Counted from the first letter of the stretch, positions 51,422-63,850 are shown. The stretch: DNA of 64,000 nt from Paramecium octaurelia (GCA_905182995.1 CAJJDP010000070.1:128448-192447); one strand, 5' to 3'. The notes: generated by a model from the letters alone, not told the origin. Numbers and translations: made by a program.

Positions 51422-53372
51422 ATGAATTCTTTAACCTTGAGGTTTAATGATTAAGAATTTGAGAGGCACTATAAATTATCTAGATAAATTTTGCTAAATT
51501 AATCCTTCTTCCAGCAGAAGATACTCCTTATGATATTACTTATTTTATAGGTTGCTGATAATGCTCTTAGTGAATCCTGGGTTGAATTGATTTATAATAC
51601 AATCGGACTAATGATCATTTTACTCAGCCACTATTTTAGATTTTACTTGCAGGAATTTCAAGAACTCTGCATTTTGATAACCATTTTGATATATAACATC
51701 TAATAGCCAATAGATTTGCTCCTAAGAGGTAGATTGATCAACAATTATTTTTCAAATGGTTACTTCATTTCTTTAGCCACTCTTGGGTATTAATAAATTA
51801 TAATAAAGAGTTATTTCCCCAATGGACTTTCTTAAGAAGTTATCGATAGCCATTATAATTTTGATTGTGCATTTAATCTCGAGTATTTAAAATGATTTAT
51901 CTTGGAGATAATTAATAATTTATATCATCTCAGATGTGATAATAGTGTATTATTTTTATATTTCAGAGAAAGAGTCAAGAATAACCTATATAGGAATTAA
52001 AAATAAGAATATTATAGAGGAACATTTTTATAAAGAAATGGATCTTTAATCATTTATAGTTCATTACAATAACTAACAAAACTCATTTAATCTGATTGAA
52101 TAGAACTAGAATAAGGAGATAAATGAGGAAACCCAATTCAATTTTATTTAGTTGATACGTAAAATACGAGTGATGGTAGGCTATCAGGGGACCAAACTTT
52201 CTGAATTTTATTCTTAAGAACAACTCAATATTTGTAGGAAGTTGAATCTAGAGTAGTTTTTGTTCTACCTCTTTACAAATGAGGAAAAATTATAATATTT
52301 GATCTACAACAAATCCAAAACCTAATTTTATTAACTTATTGGATTGATTGATTCGGATGTCAATCACATTAAAATAATCAAAACCTTTGACACTGAACCT
52401 TGTGTCATTATTCTTATTAAACAAAACAAAAAAGAAGCCCAAAAATAGTAGATCAAACTCAAACTCAAAATTGCCAATAAACTTATTGATCAAGCTTCTC
52501 AAACTGTATAACAATAATTGAGATTGTCACTCATATATTTGAAACAATTACTAAATAATCAAATGACTCATTAAATATCATTACATAAATTTGATATTAA
52601 TTCGTTGATGAAATTAATAAATAGTAAAGCAATAAAAGTATATAACGATTTAAATAATATATCAGATTTTCATGATATAAATGGAAAATTTAATAAAATA
52701 GAATCTACATAATTCAACATCGAAAAAGTAATCTAAGAATCTATTATGATCATCAAATACTACAATTCCAAACAATAATTAACTTTGAATTTTCTTTCCA
52801 AACTTAAACAAAAATGGATCTATTCAGATCAGAAAAAACTTAAACAATTAATCTTAAATGTACTCTTTTTTCTTTCCAAGACTTGTACTAACATAAAAAT
52901 CAATTTGATTGAAGATAACTGCAATCAGGAAATTAATGTCAATGAAACTATCTTATTAATTGACATCTAATTCTAAGGTCTTGCTCTTACTTAAGATAAA
53001 CTTAATAACTTTCCCATAATTAACCCACAAAACATAGAGGAACTAAAGCATAACAATAGCAAACAACTAGAACTAGAGATACCTATTGCCCTAATGATTG
53101 TTCGATAACTTGGGCCTTTCAATTAGATTAAGTTTAAATAAGGAACCAAAAACCAAACCAATTTCATAAGATTTTATTTATTTTAGGAACTTTAAGAGTT
53201 CAATCTAATACCTATTATATCACTTCATCCTAAAGAATATTTGATCACTCATTAAAAATTTGTGAAAAAGCAATCTTAAACCTATAAAATATTAGATCTA
53301 CCCAACAAGACTATTGAAATACAAATGAACACTTTTAGAAACTTAAATGATAAAATGATTACTAGATTCTGA
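51422..53372 (+). CDS. P4: paralogue of P1
   Basis: 642 residues; one 22-nt intron (gtattaat...ataaag) after GYFISLATLG, as in the other members. It starts MNSLTLRFNDQEFERHY, nearly the same opening as P5 (MNSLTLNF). Membrane helices include ILLMILLILQVA and GLMIILLSHYFRF. The C-terminal module has SDQKKLKQLILNVLFFLSK (N-box-like), FPIINPQNIEELKHN and ALMIVRQLGPFNQ. The tail ends DKMITRF. No acceptor His or glycine boxes. It lies on the same strand as P3, and the TRAPPC2L-like gene begins 32 bp after it. Confidence 0.78.
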
Positions 53373-53403
53373 TATAATAATTATATTAATTAATTTTAAA
53401 ATA

Positions 53404-53828
53404 ATGTTTCTGATTTTATCTTAGGATGATCATCCACTCTATGAAAGAAGGTTTCCTTTAAAAAAAACCACTTTAGGAAGCTAACAACTTTTAAATGCTC
53501 AATTTATATTACATGCCTCTTTAGATGTGTTTGAAGAGAAATACAAGTCATCAAAAGAATTGTATAAATAGATTTTATAATAAGATTTCTCAAGGAAATA
53601 GAATAAAAACAGGATTATAGAATCTTTGGATATGTGACACCATCAAATATTAGGTTTTTGATTTTGACAGATTAAGAAGAAGAAAAAGTTAAAGGGTTTT
53701 GTTAATTGGCACATGAGTAATTAATTAAAGTATTGATGAATCCACTTTACTAATTGGGATCATCGATTTCTTCTTCTAATTTTGATCATGTAATTTAATA
53801 ATTGCTTCAAACCAGATTAAACTAATGA
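53404..53828 (+). CDS. TRAPP complex subunit (TRAPPC2L/sedlin-like)
   Basis: One 23-nt intron (gtataaat...aataag) is removed to give 133 residues, the usual size of the family. The N-terminus MFLILSQDDHPLYERRFP, HASLDVFEEKY, DYRIFGYVTPSNIRFLIL and the C-terminal VLMNPLYQLGSSISSSNFD follow the longin-like fold and conserved blocks of TRAPPC2L. TRAPP tethers transport vesicles and activates Rab1/Rab11. Splicing the mini-intron is essential: without it the frame stops at the middle of the domain. Confidence 0.82.
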
Positions 53829-53996
53829 GTTGTATAATTTTATTTAATCTAAGCAAACAATAAAACATGATTTTTTTTAAATATTTGAATAACAATTCAT
53901 TAAAATAATCTTCAGTATGTTAATATACAATATCATTTTAATTACTAAAATTTGTTGCTATTTTTATATATCATAAATATTAAATAGAATCAATGC

Positions 53997-55810
53997 TCAA
54001 ATAAGATTTAATAATTCTTCTAAAGAGGCATTTTCTGTTTCTTCATAAAATGCATTGAAATCAAAATCAACCTATTTGAAAAAATCATATGGATTCAAGC
54101 AAATTTTCAAGTAATATACACCAGAATAAACATCCTTTCCTAAAGAAGTAGAAGCAGTCTTAAGAGTTTCTATGGCTTTAGATATGATTTGTTTATATTA
54201 TCCCAGAAAGTCCTTAACATTTTCAATTTTATCAAAGAATTGGTGGAACTATGGACATTTTTCTCTGACTTATACAAAGACATCTTTAATTATCAGTATA
54301 TCATTCTTAATTGTTGTAAGCAATCTTGAGCAATCCTGAAAATCACATGAAGTTTTACCTTGCTAACTATAAATCTTCCCCACAATTCCTAATCAAATTA
54401 ATCGTGCTTATTTGAATTCAACGCAGAATTGATTTTATCTAAATGTAATAACTGATTTCTAGCCAACATAAATATCAACTGCAGAAATTATTCTTTAACA
54501 AGTGTAATATCCCCAAAGGTTTGAAGCTTTATTATTCTCAATTAAGTATAATTGATAAAAAAAGCTACATTCCTTTCATAAAGATAATAAGTGTAAAATT
54601 TCTAGAAAGATTCTCTCCTTTTCATTTCTTTTTAATACTACGACAATATCAAATCTGGCTAGAATAATTAAGATTATTATATTACATTTTCTTCATCAAA
54701 CATTTGCTTGAGACCATCCAAATCATTTTTGCTATCGTCTCTATAATCTTCGATTTTAGTATGCAAATATCCAACAACTTTGTATTGATCCAAATAAATT
54801 TTATTTAAACTCATTGATTTGGTCATAGGATCTTCTTTCATAATTTCATTCATGTTCTATCTGACCATGTCTTCATTCATCTTAATAACTTGGTTTTCAA
54901 ATATCTATTGCCAATTCAATCTATCCTAATTGTCTTTAGTAATTTAATTACTTTCTCTTCTACTTAAAGCATCATTGCAACCAATTCCTTTACTTTTTAA
55001 CTTCTAACAGGTTTAGTAGGAAATTTGAGTGGTTTATTTAAAATCAATTATTCTAACTAAATCTAACTTTCAGCTTGCCAAGGTGTTTTTCCATATAACA
55101 TCTCATAGAAGACAATCCCCAATGACCAAACATCACATTTAGCTGAGAATGGCTATCCTCTTAATATTTAAGGTGACATGTAGATTGGAGTTCCGTTTCT
55201 GGAAAACTTTCCAGGTTCTTAATAAGAAATTTAAAATTATAAAATACCATCCATTTCAACTTCCATCACTCTAGCAAAGCCAAAGTCTGCAATTTTAGCA
55301 ATTCCATTAGAGAGGAGTATGTTTTCTGGCTTGATATCTCGATGTATTATCTTTTTTTGAAACAATTCTTTAAATCCTTCAACAATATGCTTTAAGAATA
55401 TAATGGCTTCCAACTATAAGGAATTATAATCATAAAAACTTCAGATAAGTGCTTTTCCTTCTTGCTCTGCATAAACTTTCTCAAATCTCCATCCGGACAG
55501 AACTCCAAAAAGATATATATATAATTTAATGTTCGATTGGCATTATATAGACGAACGATATTAGGATGCTCAACAGCTTTCAAAATGGTTGATTCCCTTT
55601 TTATCAAATTCAATATTTGAGGAGATTGTTTTACTGACTAGCCATAATTAATGTTATTACATCCATGGGGACAGTTTTGACAGCAATTCTAACTTGATTC
55701 TACCCAGTGTCCATATACCCCAGATACACTGTTCCATAAGTGCCTTTGCCTAAGATTTTATTTAAAATGACAAAATTATCTATTTTTTTTTTCTTCCAGT
55801 CTTCACTCAT
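53997..55810 (-). CDS. ULK/ATG1-like Ser/Thr protein kinase (second copy)
   Basis: Starts [19 protein letters not shown], then the kinase domain: [83 protein letters not shown] and [19 protein letters not shown]. All catalytic residues are present. Several mini-introns interrupt it, one in the N-lobe and one after DFGFAR. The C-terminal ~300 residues are helical, Lys/Leu-rich, and end in an acidic segment [15 protein letters not shown], possibly regulatory. It resembles the kinase at 13903-15914 in its DFGFA loop and layout. The junctions of the C-terminal exons are not all resolved. Confidence 0.82.
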
Positions 55811-56140
55811 GTATGAAATATTTTAGGACTCAATAAATAAATTATTCAATTCATTTATGAAATGTTATAATATCACTCTATTATTAATATACTTCAATCG
55901 TATACTCATACCAAAATCAAATCTGCTGATTTAGTATTAAATGCTATGATACTTGAATGCATTTAGTAATTCTTAAACCTACAAATTATTAAAAACATAA
56001 TTGTCTAATTAAGTTCATAAGAAGAAAAATTTTGAATTATGGAAACACAAATACGACACAAAATAAAATGTTGAGGAAAAACAAAATACAAAAACAATAT
56101 TTACTAGAAAGGGAATAATTTTCAAATAAATATGTTCTAA
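55811..56140. other. Divergent intergenic region
   Basis: 330 bp upstream of the kinase (-) and of the open frame at 56141 (+); AT-rich, nothing specific. Confidence 0.45.
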
Positions 56141-56473
56141 ATGGCGGTTGTGTTATAATTAAGGAGAAAATTTATTAAGGTTTTTGCTTTCATTAATTTG
56201 AAATAATAGGACAATAAAATAGAGAAATCGACAGCAGGAATAGCTCAATTTACAAAGAAATAATTAGAATTTACAAAATTGAAATTATCTAAGTTCTACG
56301 ATATTGATTATATTAAGGGTTATTTCAAAAAATAAAAATAATATTAAATAAACTATTATCGGTTCTGTATAGATATTTTACAACTCAAAAGTTATATATA
56401 TCTAAAAATGATGAAGGATTAATCAAAAACCTTAAGAAAATTGATCATTCACACATTTGAAGAGCTTATTTGA
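56141..56473 (+). CDS. Hypothetical basic protein, 110 aa (uncertain)
   Basis: A frame of 110 codons from ATG 56141, MAVVLQLRRKFIKVFAF..., basic and Phe/Tyr/Lys-rich, ending THTFEELI-like before TGA at 56471. Immediately downstream all three frames stay open for 60-80 codons with hydrophobic stretches, so this may be the first part of a longer, spliced membrane protein or of a decayed P-family copy. No homology recognised. Confidence 0.33.
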
Positions 56474-56841
56474 CAGTAGAATACCCTAAAGCGAAATTAA
56501 GTTTTATTTTTTGTCTATTTAGTGCATTCACTTTTGTTTTTTTATCTTTCTTTAGATAGGATTGCCTTTGTTTCCATTAGTATTTTTTTAATTGTGTTTA
56601 TTTCGTTTGTTTTTTCTTATTAGCTATGCAAATAAGAAACTTGATATAAGGATTATCAAAGTTATTTATTTAAGGAAGTTTATCCTATATTTTTAGTGAA
56701 ACTATATTTATAGACCTAGGGATGAAGTTCTTATTCTGATAATTAATTAGGAGAGAATAAAGGTTATAAGTTATTACAAGAAATCAAACTTCTAAAAGAT
56801 TGCATTTCAAACTGTTATTTATTAATATATATAACTAAAAA
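56474..56841. other. Hydrophobic open frames, gene structure unresolved
   Basis: Frames here encode Phe/Leu-rich segments that look like transmembrane helices (e.g. FVYLVHSLLFFYLSL), but no ATG-to-TGA model with ordinary introns could be built. Confidence 0.25.
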
Positions 56842-58738
56842 TCATAAAAATTAAACACTATTTTAAATGGAATCCAAACGCAATTCAGTAGAGAAAGAAT
56901 TCATTATTAATGAATCTTGTTGTGTTATAATTTTATCAACAGGTTTTAATGAAATGATAGGCATTAGTAAAAAGTCTTCTGTTAGTTATTTAAACAAATA
57001 AAATTCTAAGTAATTTGATCTTCTCTTTTACTGAATTAGCTTGAGTTTATCAAATGGTCCTAATCTTCTAATAAGCATTACTGAGACTGCTAAATCTAGT
57101 TCTAGAGGAACTTAACTATTATGTTTTAAGTCTGTCAATGATTATGGATTAAGTATTGGGAGATTTTATAATTATTATTTTGATTTATTTGGATGTTGAT
57201 ATATTATTTTAATTTTTATGATTTGCTGTTAAAGTAATTTTGATTAAACCTCATCTAATTCAATGATGATAGTTTAAGAAGCCTAGGATGTGTAAAAGAG
57301 TAGATTCAAAAATAATAGTTTTACATATTTGTAATCTGATAAAATTAGATTATTGCTTAAATTGTTCTTTATTTCAAAATAGAATAAATTTGCCATAGAA
57401 TCCCTTTAGGCATGATAATATCCATTACACACAGTAATTATGTCCTTTAATAGTAATTAAATGTCGAATTACTTCAGTTTTGGTTGGATAGTATAAATTT
57501 AGTTGAAATTTTCAAGATTAAGAAAATCAGTATAGCCCTTAATTAAACTATGATTGATAGTTCTTAGAAGTGAATTTATGATTTTGATGTCAGCTTGTTT
57601 GTTGGCATAATTTTAAATCCATTTGAAATAGATTATAGACTTCTTGATTTATTGATCAAAAATTTTTGATAAGTAATTAAATTATTTTTGATTATTTCTC
57701 ATTCTCAACTTAAGTTCTTCTTCTTGAGTTTCAGATTTACTCTCTTTCATTAGGATTACTATTGATGGCTGAATATCTTAACATAAGTAGACACAAAGAG
57801 TGAAAACTTATTACTTATAGAATCCATATAAAACAAATTCATTTCTATTTTTTATTGGAGTATCAGGATTATCATGTTAATTTTCCACAATCAAATTCAA
57901 TAGGAATTACTTTAAGGTTTGTCTATTTGGAGAGAAAGCTTAATCCATATTAATGACTTCAGTGATTCTACTCTTAACACTTTTCATGGATAAATACATA
58001 GATGATGCCAGCTTGTTAAAATCTTCTTGATCTTCTTTTTTGATACTTGTTTAATTATTCTTTTGTATCAAAATTAAAGATTTTCTTTCATCATACTTAA
58101 TTGAATAGCTTACAATGTCATTAAATTTTGTAATCTTATTAAGTTTTTGCTATAACTTTTTGCATTCGATGAATTACAGTCTCATAAATTTTTCCAGATG
58201 ATAAGTAAATTATAAGAAAAATAAGGCATACATAAAGTATTTAAAATACAACCCCAAAAAAGTGGTATTATGATCGACACCAAATATTAAATGTAAAGTT
58301 ATAATCACAATAGTCATCGCAGTTCTCTCTAAGAAGCTTAACAAAGCTAGTGCACTATCAATTTATGACTTGTAATTACCTTATCGACGATAGAGAAACG
58401 AAGAAGCCTTCTATATAGTGTGTTTCTATCTAATTTAAATATTTCTCCATTGCAAGGTATGTATTGTATACAAGCAGAAATATTATTATCAAAGCCTCAA
58501 AAATGAGTGGATATTTTTGCTTATATTTGATTGATATCATAATTATAATTAATGTGCATATGTTAATTGATCCCACCACCCAATCCTTTGAAACAAGACT
58601 GCTCACTATTGATATAATATTAATCATCCCAAAAATCCATTTTTAATGTTCCAATATCTTTCTGAAAAAGCATTGTTTAGAATCTCTGTAATCTTTCTCT
58701 AAATTTGATACTTTGAAATTAAGAGTTAGGGAATTCAT
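56842..58738 (-). CDS. P5: paralogue of P1
   Basis: 623 residues; one 25-nt intron (gtaattac...ttgatag near 58355) after GFFVSLSSI, the conserved family position. It starts MNSLTLNFKVSNLEKDYR. Helices: NIICTLIIIMISI-like and LIIIFLLVYNTYLA, then others after the intron. The cytosolic part has SDYKYVKLLFLNLLFYTSQ (N-box-like), LPILNPQSLTDLKHN and VMLIRRLGPFDKLKL. It is set apart from P1-P4 by the TRAPPC2L-like and kinase genes. It retains the same losses relative to histidine kinases: no H-box and no glycine boxes. Confidence 0.75.
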
Positions 58739-58744
58739 AACTTA

Positions 58745-59211
58745 ATTATTATTCAATAAAAATTCTTAATAGTTAGACTAATTTAAAGGTAATTATAAAA
58801 TAATAAAAAGTAGCCGTCATATTTTCAATCATATCGGAAGGCATTGTCAATACGATCAAATTAATAGCAATTGAATGTGTTTTCTCTCTTTTTTAGTAGC
58901 AATCAATCTTATCTTTAGATATTTGCCTTCGTTTCAAAAAGGCAACTATTTGACTAAAAATATCAATGATTTGTCCTAAGCTCAAATTATTCCAAAGGGA
59001 GCTAAGGGTCTCAAAAATACAGATATGATGAATGCTTAATTAAATCAGTAAAAATAGAGCGATTAATATTAGAATTAGTCAATTAATTAATTAATAATTA
59101 TGCATTTATAAGTACATTATATTTACTGAAATGATAAGTTCATAGAAGGGATCTAAGAAATAACAAAATAAATGCTTAATTCTTACATAATATTATTATT
59201 GGCTTCCATTT
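58745..59211 (-). CDS. Hypothetical membrane protein (uncertain model)
   Basis: An ATG at 59211 opens MEANNNIMQELSIYF and, in another frame after an unresolved intron, about 100 codons read coherently (SLGQIIDIFSQIVAFLKRR, MPSDMIENMTATFYYF) with one hydrophobic segment (LILIALFLLIQLSI). The frame then runs into the P5 start region, so the 3' end is unclear. No family recognised; it may be a remnant. Confidence 0.3.
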
Positions 59212-59285
59212 TAATAAATAAAAATATTTGGGATTGTTTTAATTTGCTCATTATAGATTCATTTGAAAAATCAAAATAATAATAA

Positions 59286-59711
59286 ATGAAATAATTTTAA
59301 TTAGCATCAGCAATATTTTTGAAGGAATTTTTGAGGCTGGTTGATTTGTCGTCTTTGAATATTGAGAGCATAGATGAACGCATAGAATAATTAAAAACTC
59401 AAATTTTATTAAATCAATAATTTAATGGATTTATAAAAGAAGAGGAAAATTATAATCCTTTCACCAAATGGTCAGAACAGGAAAATCTTAACTAATAGAA
59501 AACTAAAAAAAAACAAACAAACTAGATTAAATGTAATGGTAAACAGTATTTCTAATGCGGCAAATGTTCTAAAAAATTTAATCACCCTTCAAGCTTATCT
59601 AGACATAAGAAGAATCAACATACAAATATAAAGCAAGACCTGATAGAATTAAAATAGCTTTAAACCCAACAACAAGAAATAGTCATTACTTTGACAGATC
59701 TCCAAAATTGA
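59286..59711 (+). CDS. Single C2H2 zinc-finger protein
   Basis: An intronless frame of 141 residues. Residues ~95-115 form one classic finger, YFQCGKCSKKFNHPSSLSRH followed by KKNQH: C-x2-C-x12-H-x4-H with Phe and Leu at the core positions. The N-terminal part is helical (IDERIEQLKTQILLNQ) and a Lys-rich stretch precedes the finger. A nuclear nucleic-acid-binding role is likely; one finger alone gives little sequence specificity. Confidence 0.75.
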
Positions 59712-59839
59712 TTTTGAATATTAATTGTAAAATAAACAATTATATCATTTATTTTGATTTCCTTCTTAGTTACATTTAATATTCTTTAAACAAAATTGAT
59801 TATAATTTCTTTTTCAGAAACTACAAATAAATTAATTGG

Positions 59840-60134
59840 ATGATCTCAATATACTATAATAAACGATAGATTCGTCAAGATGCTAATCTCTATTCTAAAT
59901 TAAGCATGTCATTCATTGAATGCTAGAAACAAGGGCCTTTGCAAATAAAGTCAGACAAAAATCATAATTTATTCTGCCCTTAACCTAATTTCTTTGGATC
60001 TACAATGTTGATGTTTAAGGGGAAGAAAGTCCAAGCAATTTCATAATGCTAAATTGGACGATAAGAATGTATAAAAGGAAGGGTGTACAGTTGAATTACA
60101 AGAATAGTATCAATCTATAAAGAGATAAGTTTGA
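59840..60134 (+). CDS. Hypothetical small protein, 89 aa
   Basis: One 25-nt intron (gtgtacag...agaatag) is removed to give 89 residues, MISIYYNKRQIRQDANLYSK... . Four cysteines are scattered through it (FIECQKQG, LFCPQPNFFG, ISQCQIGRQECIKG), which could bind a metal or form disulfides, although the spacing fits no motif I know. It lies between the zinc-finger and AGC-kinase genes on the same strand. Confidence 0.5.
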
Positions 60135-60201
60135 AGTTTGCATTTTAATAAGTGATGATATGAAAGACATCACTAATAAAATAATATATATTAAAATTAT
60201 A

Positions 60202-62015
60202 ATGAATTCATCATCTTTGAGTGTAAGTGGAATTTCTGATAAAGCTTAAATCATCACTAATAAAGAGATCTTGGAATAATTTGAGAATGGAGGTATGATT
60301 AGAATTAAACAATTTAATAGAAAAAATACTGTTGTCTACATTGATTATAAAAGTGAATCAGAACTAAAAGAAACAAGAAAGAACATTCTTAATAACTAAT
60401 AAATACGTATACAATATTGTTCCGAAGTCTGATAGTAAGATTATGTAAATCTTTGGTATTTTCATTCTTTCTATCAATAAATAGGGAAAATTATGTCAAA
60501 TCAGATCAAAAGAAAAATTAAATTATCTTCAATTTAGGCAGTAAGTGTTACAAGTCTAGGGGCAGAATTCGTCATTCATGTTCCAAGTGAATATGACTAT
60601 CGCTTCTAATCTTCTGATTAGTAATAACTCTATTAATAATTAGTCGTAAATAAATCCTAGAAACTTTGTGTTAATGCTATTAAACGTACAATCAAAGGAA
60701 ATTGCCATTCTTCTTTAAGGATGATTTTACCTTGGTATCTGTGTGCACAACCGAGAATGATGTAAAAAAAGGAATTAAAAGATTTCCCACAGAATAACCT
60801 ATTGTAAATCCCAAAATATAATGATTTAGGAATTGGATGTGAAGGAGTTGAGAGAACATAGTAATAGGAAGCCATAAGAATAATTGATATATAAACGGCC
60901 TGGCCTTTAGAAGTAAATCAGCAGTAGTATGATTTCAATTGAAGATTTTGATTTGATTAAAGTATTGGGAAGGGGAGCATTCGGAAAAGTATTTATATTT
61001 GTACCCTATTTTCATCTAGGTTATGATGTGCGAGAAGAAGGATTCTAAAGAATTGTTCGCCATTAAATCATTACGTAAAGAACACATCATGGACAAGAAT
61101 TAAGTAGAGCATACAAGAGCAGAAAGAAAATTATTGGAAGAAATTGATAACCCATTCCTAATTTCCCTTGAATATGCATTCTAAACTTAAGAAAAGTTAT
61201 TTTTTGTAATGAGATTCATGCGAGGAGGAGAATTGTTCAAACACTTGAGAGATAAAAGAAGATTTCCAGAACAAACAGCCTAGTTTTATGCTGCATCTAT
61301 ATTATTAGCATTGGAATACTTACATAAAATGTAGGTTGTTTATAGAGATTTGAAACCTGAGAACATTTTGATGGATGAATATGGTTATATAAAAATGACT
61401 GATTATGGACTGGCTAAATTTTTGAAACCAGGAGATTTTACATATTCTTTTGTAGGAACTCCTGAATATTTGGCTCCAGAAATCATTAGACAAAATGGAC
61501 ATAGTCTTGGTGTAGATTGGTGGTCATTTGGAATCTTAATTTATGAAATGCTAGTAGGCAGGCCTCCATTCTTCTCGTAAAACTAATCTTAATTATTTAA
61601 ATCCATTGTTGAATCTGATGTGGTGTTTCCATCTCAATTGACTATTAGCAATTCAGTCAAGGATCTCATAACTAAAGTATGTTGCTTACATTAAGTAGCT
61701 ATTAACAAAAAATCCTTTTGAAAGATTAGGACATAATGGAGATGCTTAATAAATCAAGGAACATCCTTGGTTCAGAGAATATCCATTTTAGGATTTGATT
61801 AATAAAAAACTTTAAGCTCCTATAGTTCCTAAATTGTATGATAAATTAGATGTTCAGAACTTCGATTAAGAATTCACGAGAGAAGGTATTTTAAATGATT
61901 CTTATTTGTAGAGGCCATGAATTCAGTAGTTAACATGGATCCGAAACTGATAGAAAAGTTCAAATAAGACTTTGGAGGTGTCACCTATGTGCCTAATAAC
62001 ATGGGATTGCAATGA
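60202..62015 (+). CDS. AGC-family Ser/Thr kinase with N-terminal PH/TH1-like domain
   Basis: Seven introns (28, 29, 23, 26, 31, 22 and 26 nt) are removed to give 542 residues. The N-terminal ~200 residues resemble a PH or myosin-I TH1 beta domain: [47 protein letters not shown], which binds acidic lipids in other proteins. The kinase follows: [37 protein letters not shown] (DYG instead of DFG), [21 protein letters not shown]. An AGC tail ends with FGGVTYVP, close to the hydrophobic motif F-x-x-F-T/S-Y. It is PKA/AKT/S6K-like and may be recruited to membranes through the N-domain (inference). The start ATG is the first that joins the PH-like frame. Confidence 0.88.
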
Positions 62016-62057
62016 ACTTATGTTTGAAATTTCATAGTTATTTGGATTAATTATTTT

Positions 62058-63850
62058 ATGATTTTACTATTATCATTTTTTAATTGTTTTTTAACAGCAG
62101 AAGTACTCAATCTCACAACGAAAACACTCACTATCAAAGATTCGTATGGAGGAATCGTAGAGGTTATTTAGGGATCGGAGTATAAACTCAAAAACTTCGA
62201 AAATGCTGAATATGCTATAAATATAGAATTGAAAAAAAATAGTACATCTACAAAGGACATATGCTTTTCTAAATAAAGTACAATTTACTTTGGAGATTAT
62301 GAAAGTCACCATAAAGTTATCTACAATTCTACTCTAAATCCTGACGAAGAACATGCCAATGATCCATCATACTATTTAAGCTCTCCAATTATGATTAACA
62401 TGGTTCACACTAAACAGGGTTTAGCTATTGTAACTAGCGACCATACTCTACTTAATTACAAGGTCATTCAAAATTATAGTAGTAAGACAGGTTTCTCCAC
62501 TCAATTACTTTCCACAGTAGATTTTAAGAGTCTAAGAAAACATGCTACTGAATTAGAAGTCCCTCAGATTATTTATGTGCCTTATAATGAATACATTTAT
62601 ATCATTTACTCAGACTAAATTATAGGAGGTAAAGCGGAAAATAATATTGAATTGGCAACAATCCAATTTTCAGGATTTTAAACTCAAAACAGCTACATCA
62701 ATTAAATCAAAGTATATCACAATTTCCTATTTATACCTGCTGGTTCAGATGGGCTACATATATACAGATTCCAAGAATCTGGTAATATCAATTACGATAG
62801 TACTCTCTCCTCATCAAATTTATTCTTTAAAGTAGTTCCCATTCATTTAACCGACATAGTCTTCTCTACTTCTAATTAAACATATGCATATATATTAGAC
62901 TAACTGAATGGAGTGTCAAGGTTTTTGGTGAAGACTGATAAACTGAAAGTTGAATTGACTAGAGATAATTTGTTTGGATTAGTTCCAATAAAAAATGCAA
63001 TGAGTTTGGCAGTATCCCCTGATGAATATCTCCTGGTGCTTAAATAAGTGTATTTCATTTAAATTTATAAATTAGGGGCGTTTTTCAATAATTGATTGAA
63101 GTCGGCTTATACAATTCAGAATGGTTTTTCCTCAAGACACATCACCTTACAGGTCAGTACTTTGATATTGATATTGGTCCAACTTTTGTTCTTTTAAGAG
63201 GAAAGGATGAACATAGAATTATTCGAGTAGGTATATATGAGGAGTTCGAACCTGACTATGTATTCTATTCCTATGATGATTAATATACTGAGAAAGCAAA
63301 CTCTTTTCATGAATAATATGTGTTCATTCCAAAATTGTAGGATGTAGAGTTTTACAATGACAACTTCGCCATAGGTAATGATCCATCCAAGTGGTCATTC
63401 AATCAATCCTTCCCATTTATTTTAGGATTAACTTAACATACTATTGTAGAGATCCCCTACATTAGTCAACCACCCTATGTGTATTGTTCTCCTAGTTCTG
63501 ATGAAGATATCGGAATAGTCTATCAATATGATATCAATTTATACTCAACTGCCTGTCCAGAGAAGGACCAATACTTAGAAGATAATCCTACTATCCCTTT
63601 TCAAACTGTCTAATGTCTCTATTAGGAGACTTTCAAGGTCAAAGCAATACAAGCATAAGGGAAACTGTATGATACATAGTTTTAAGTCATCATAATATTT
63701 TGCTTAATTTTGATTTTAACGGCCGTAATCTTTACATTGATCATCTTATACAGAAAATATCATAAGCAGGAGGAAAGTTTAACCAGCAGCATATAAGGAT
63801 TTGAAAACAGCAGAGGATATGATTTTGAACCAAATGAAGGCCCTTAATGA
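62058..63850 (+). CDS. Type I membrane protein with large extracellular domain
   Basis: One 26-nt intron (gtatttcat...aaattag) is removed to give 588 residues. MILLLSFFNCFLTA is a signal peptide. About 500 lumenal residues follow, with repeated beta-rich units (VKVYHNFLFIPAGSDGLHIY-type strands) suggesting a propeller, several N-glycosylation sites (N-S-T) and scattered cysteines (VYCSPSS, STACPEK). A single helix VIIIFCLILILTAVIFTLII is followed by a short basic tail (YRKYHKQEE). The architecture fits a surface or secretory-pathway receptor; the family is not recognised. Confidence 0.78.
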
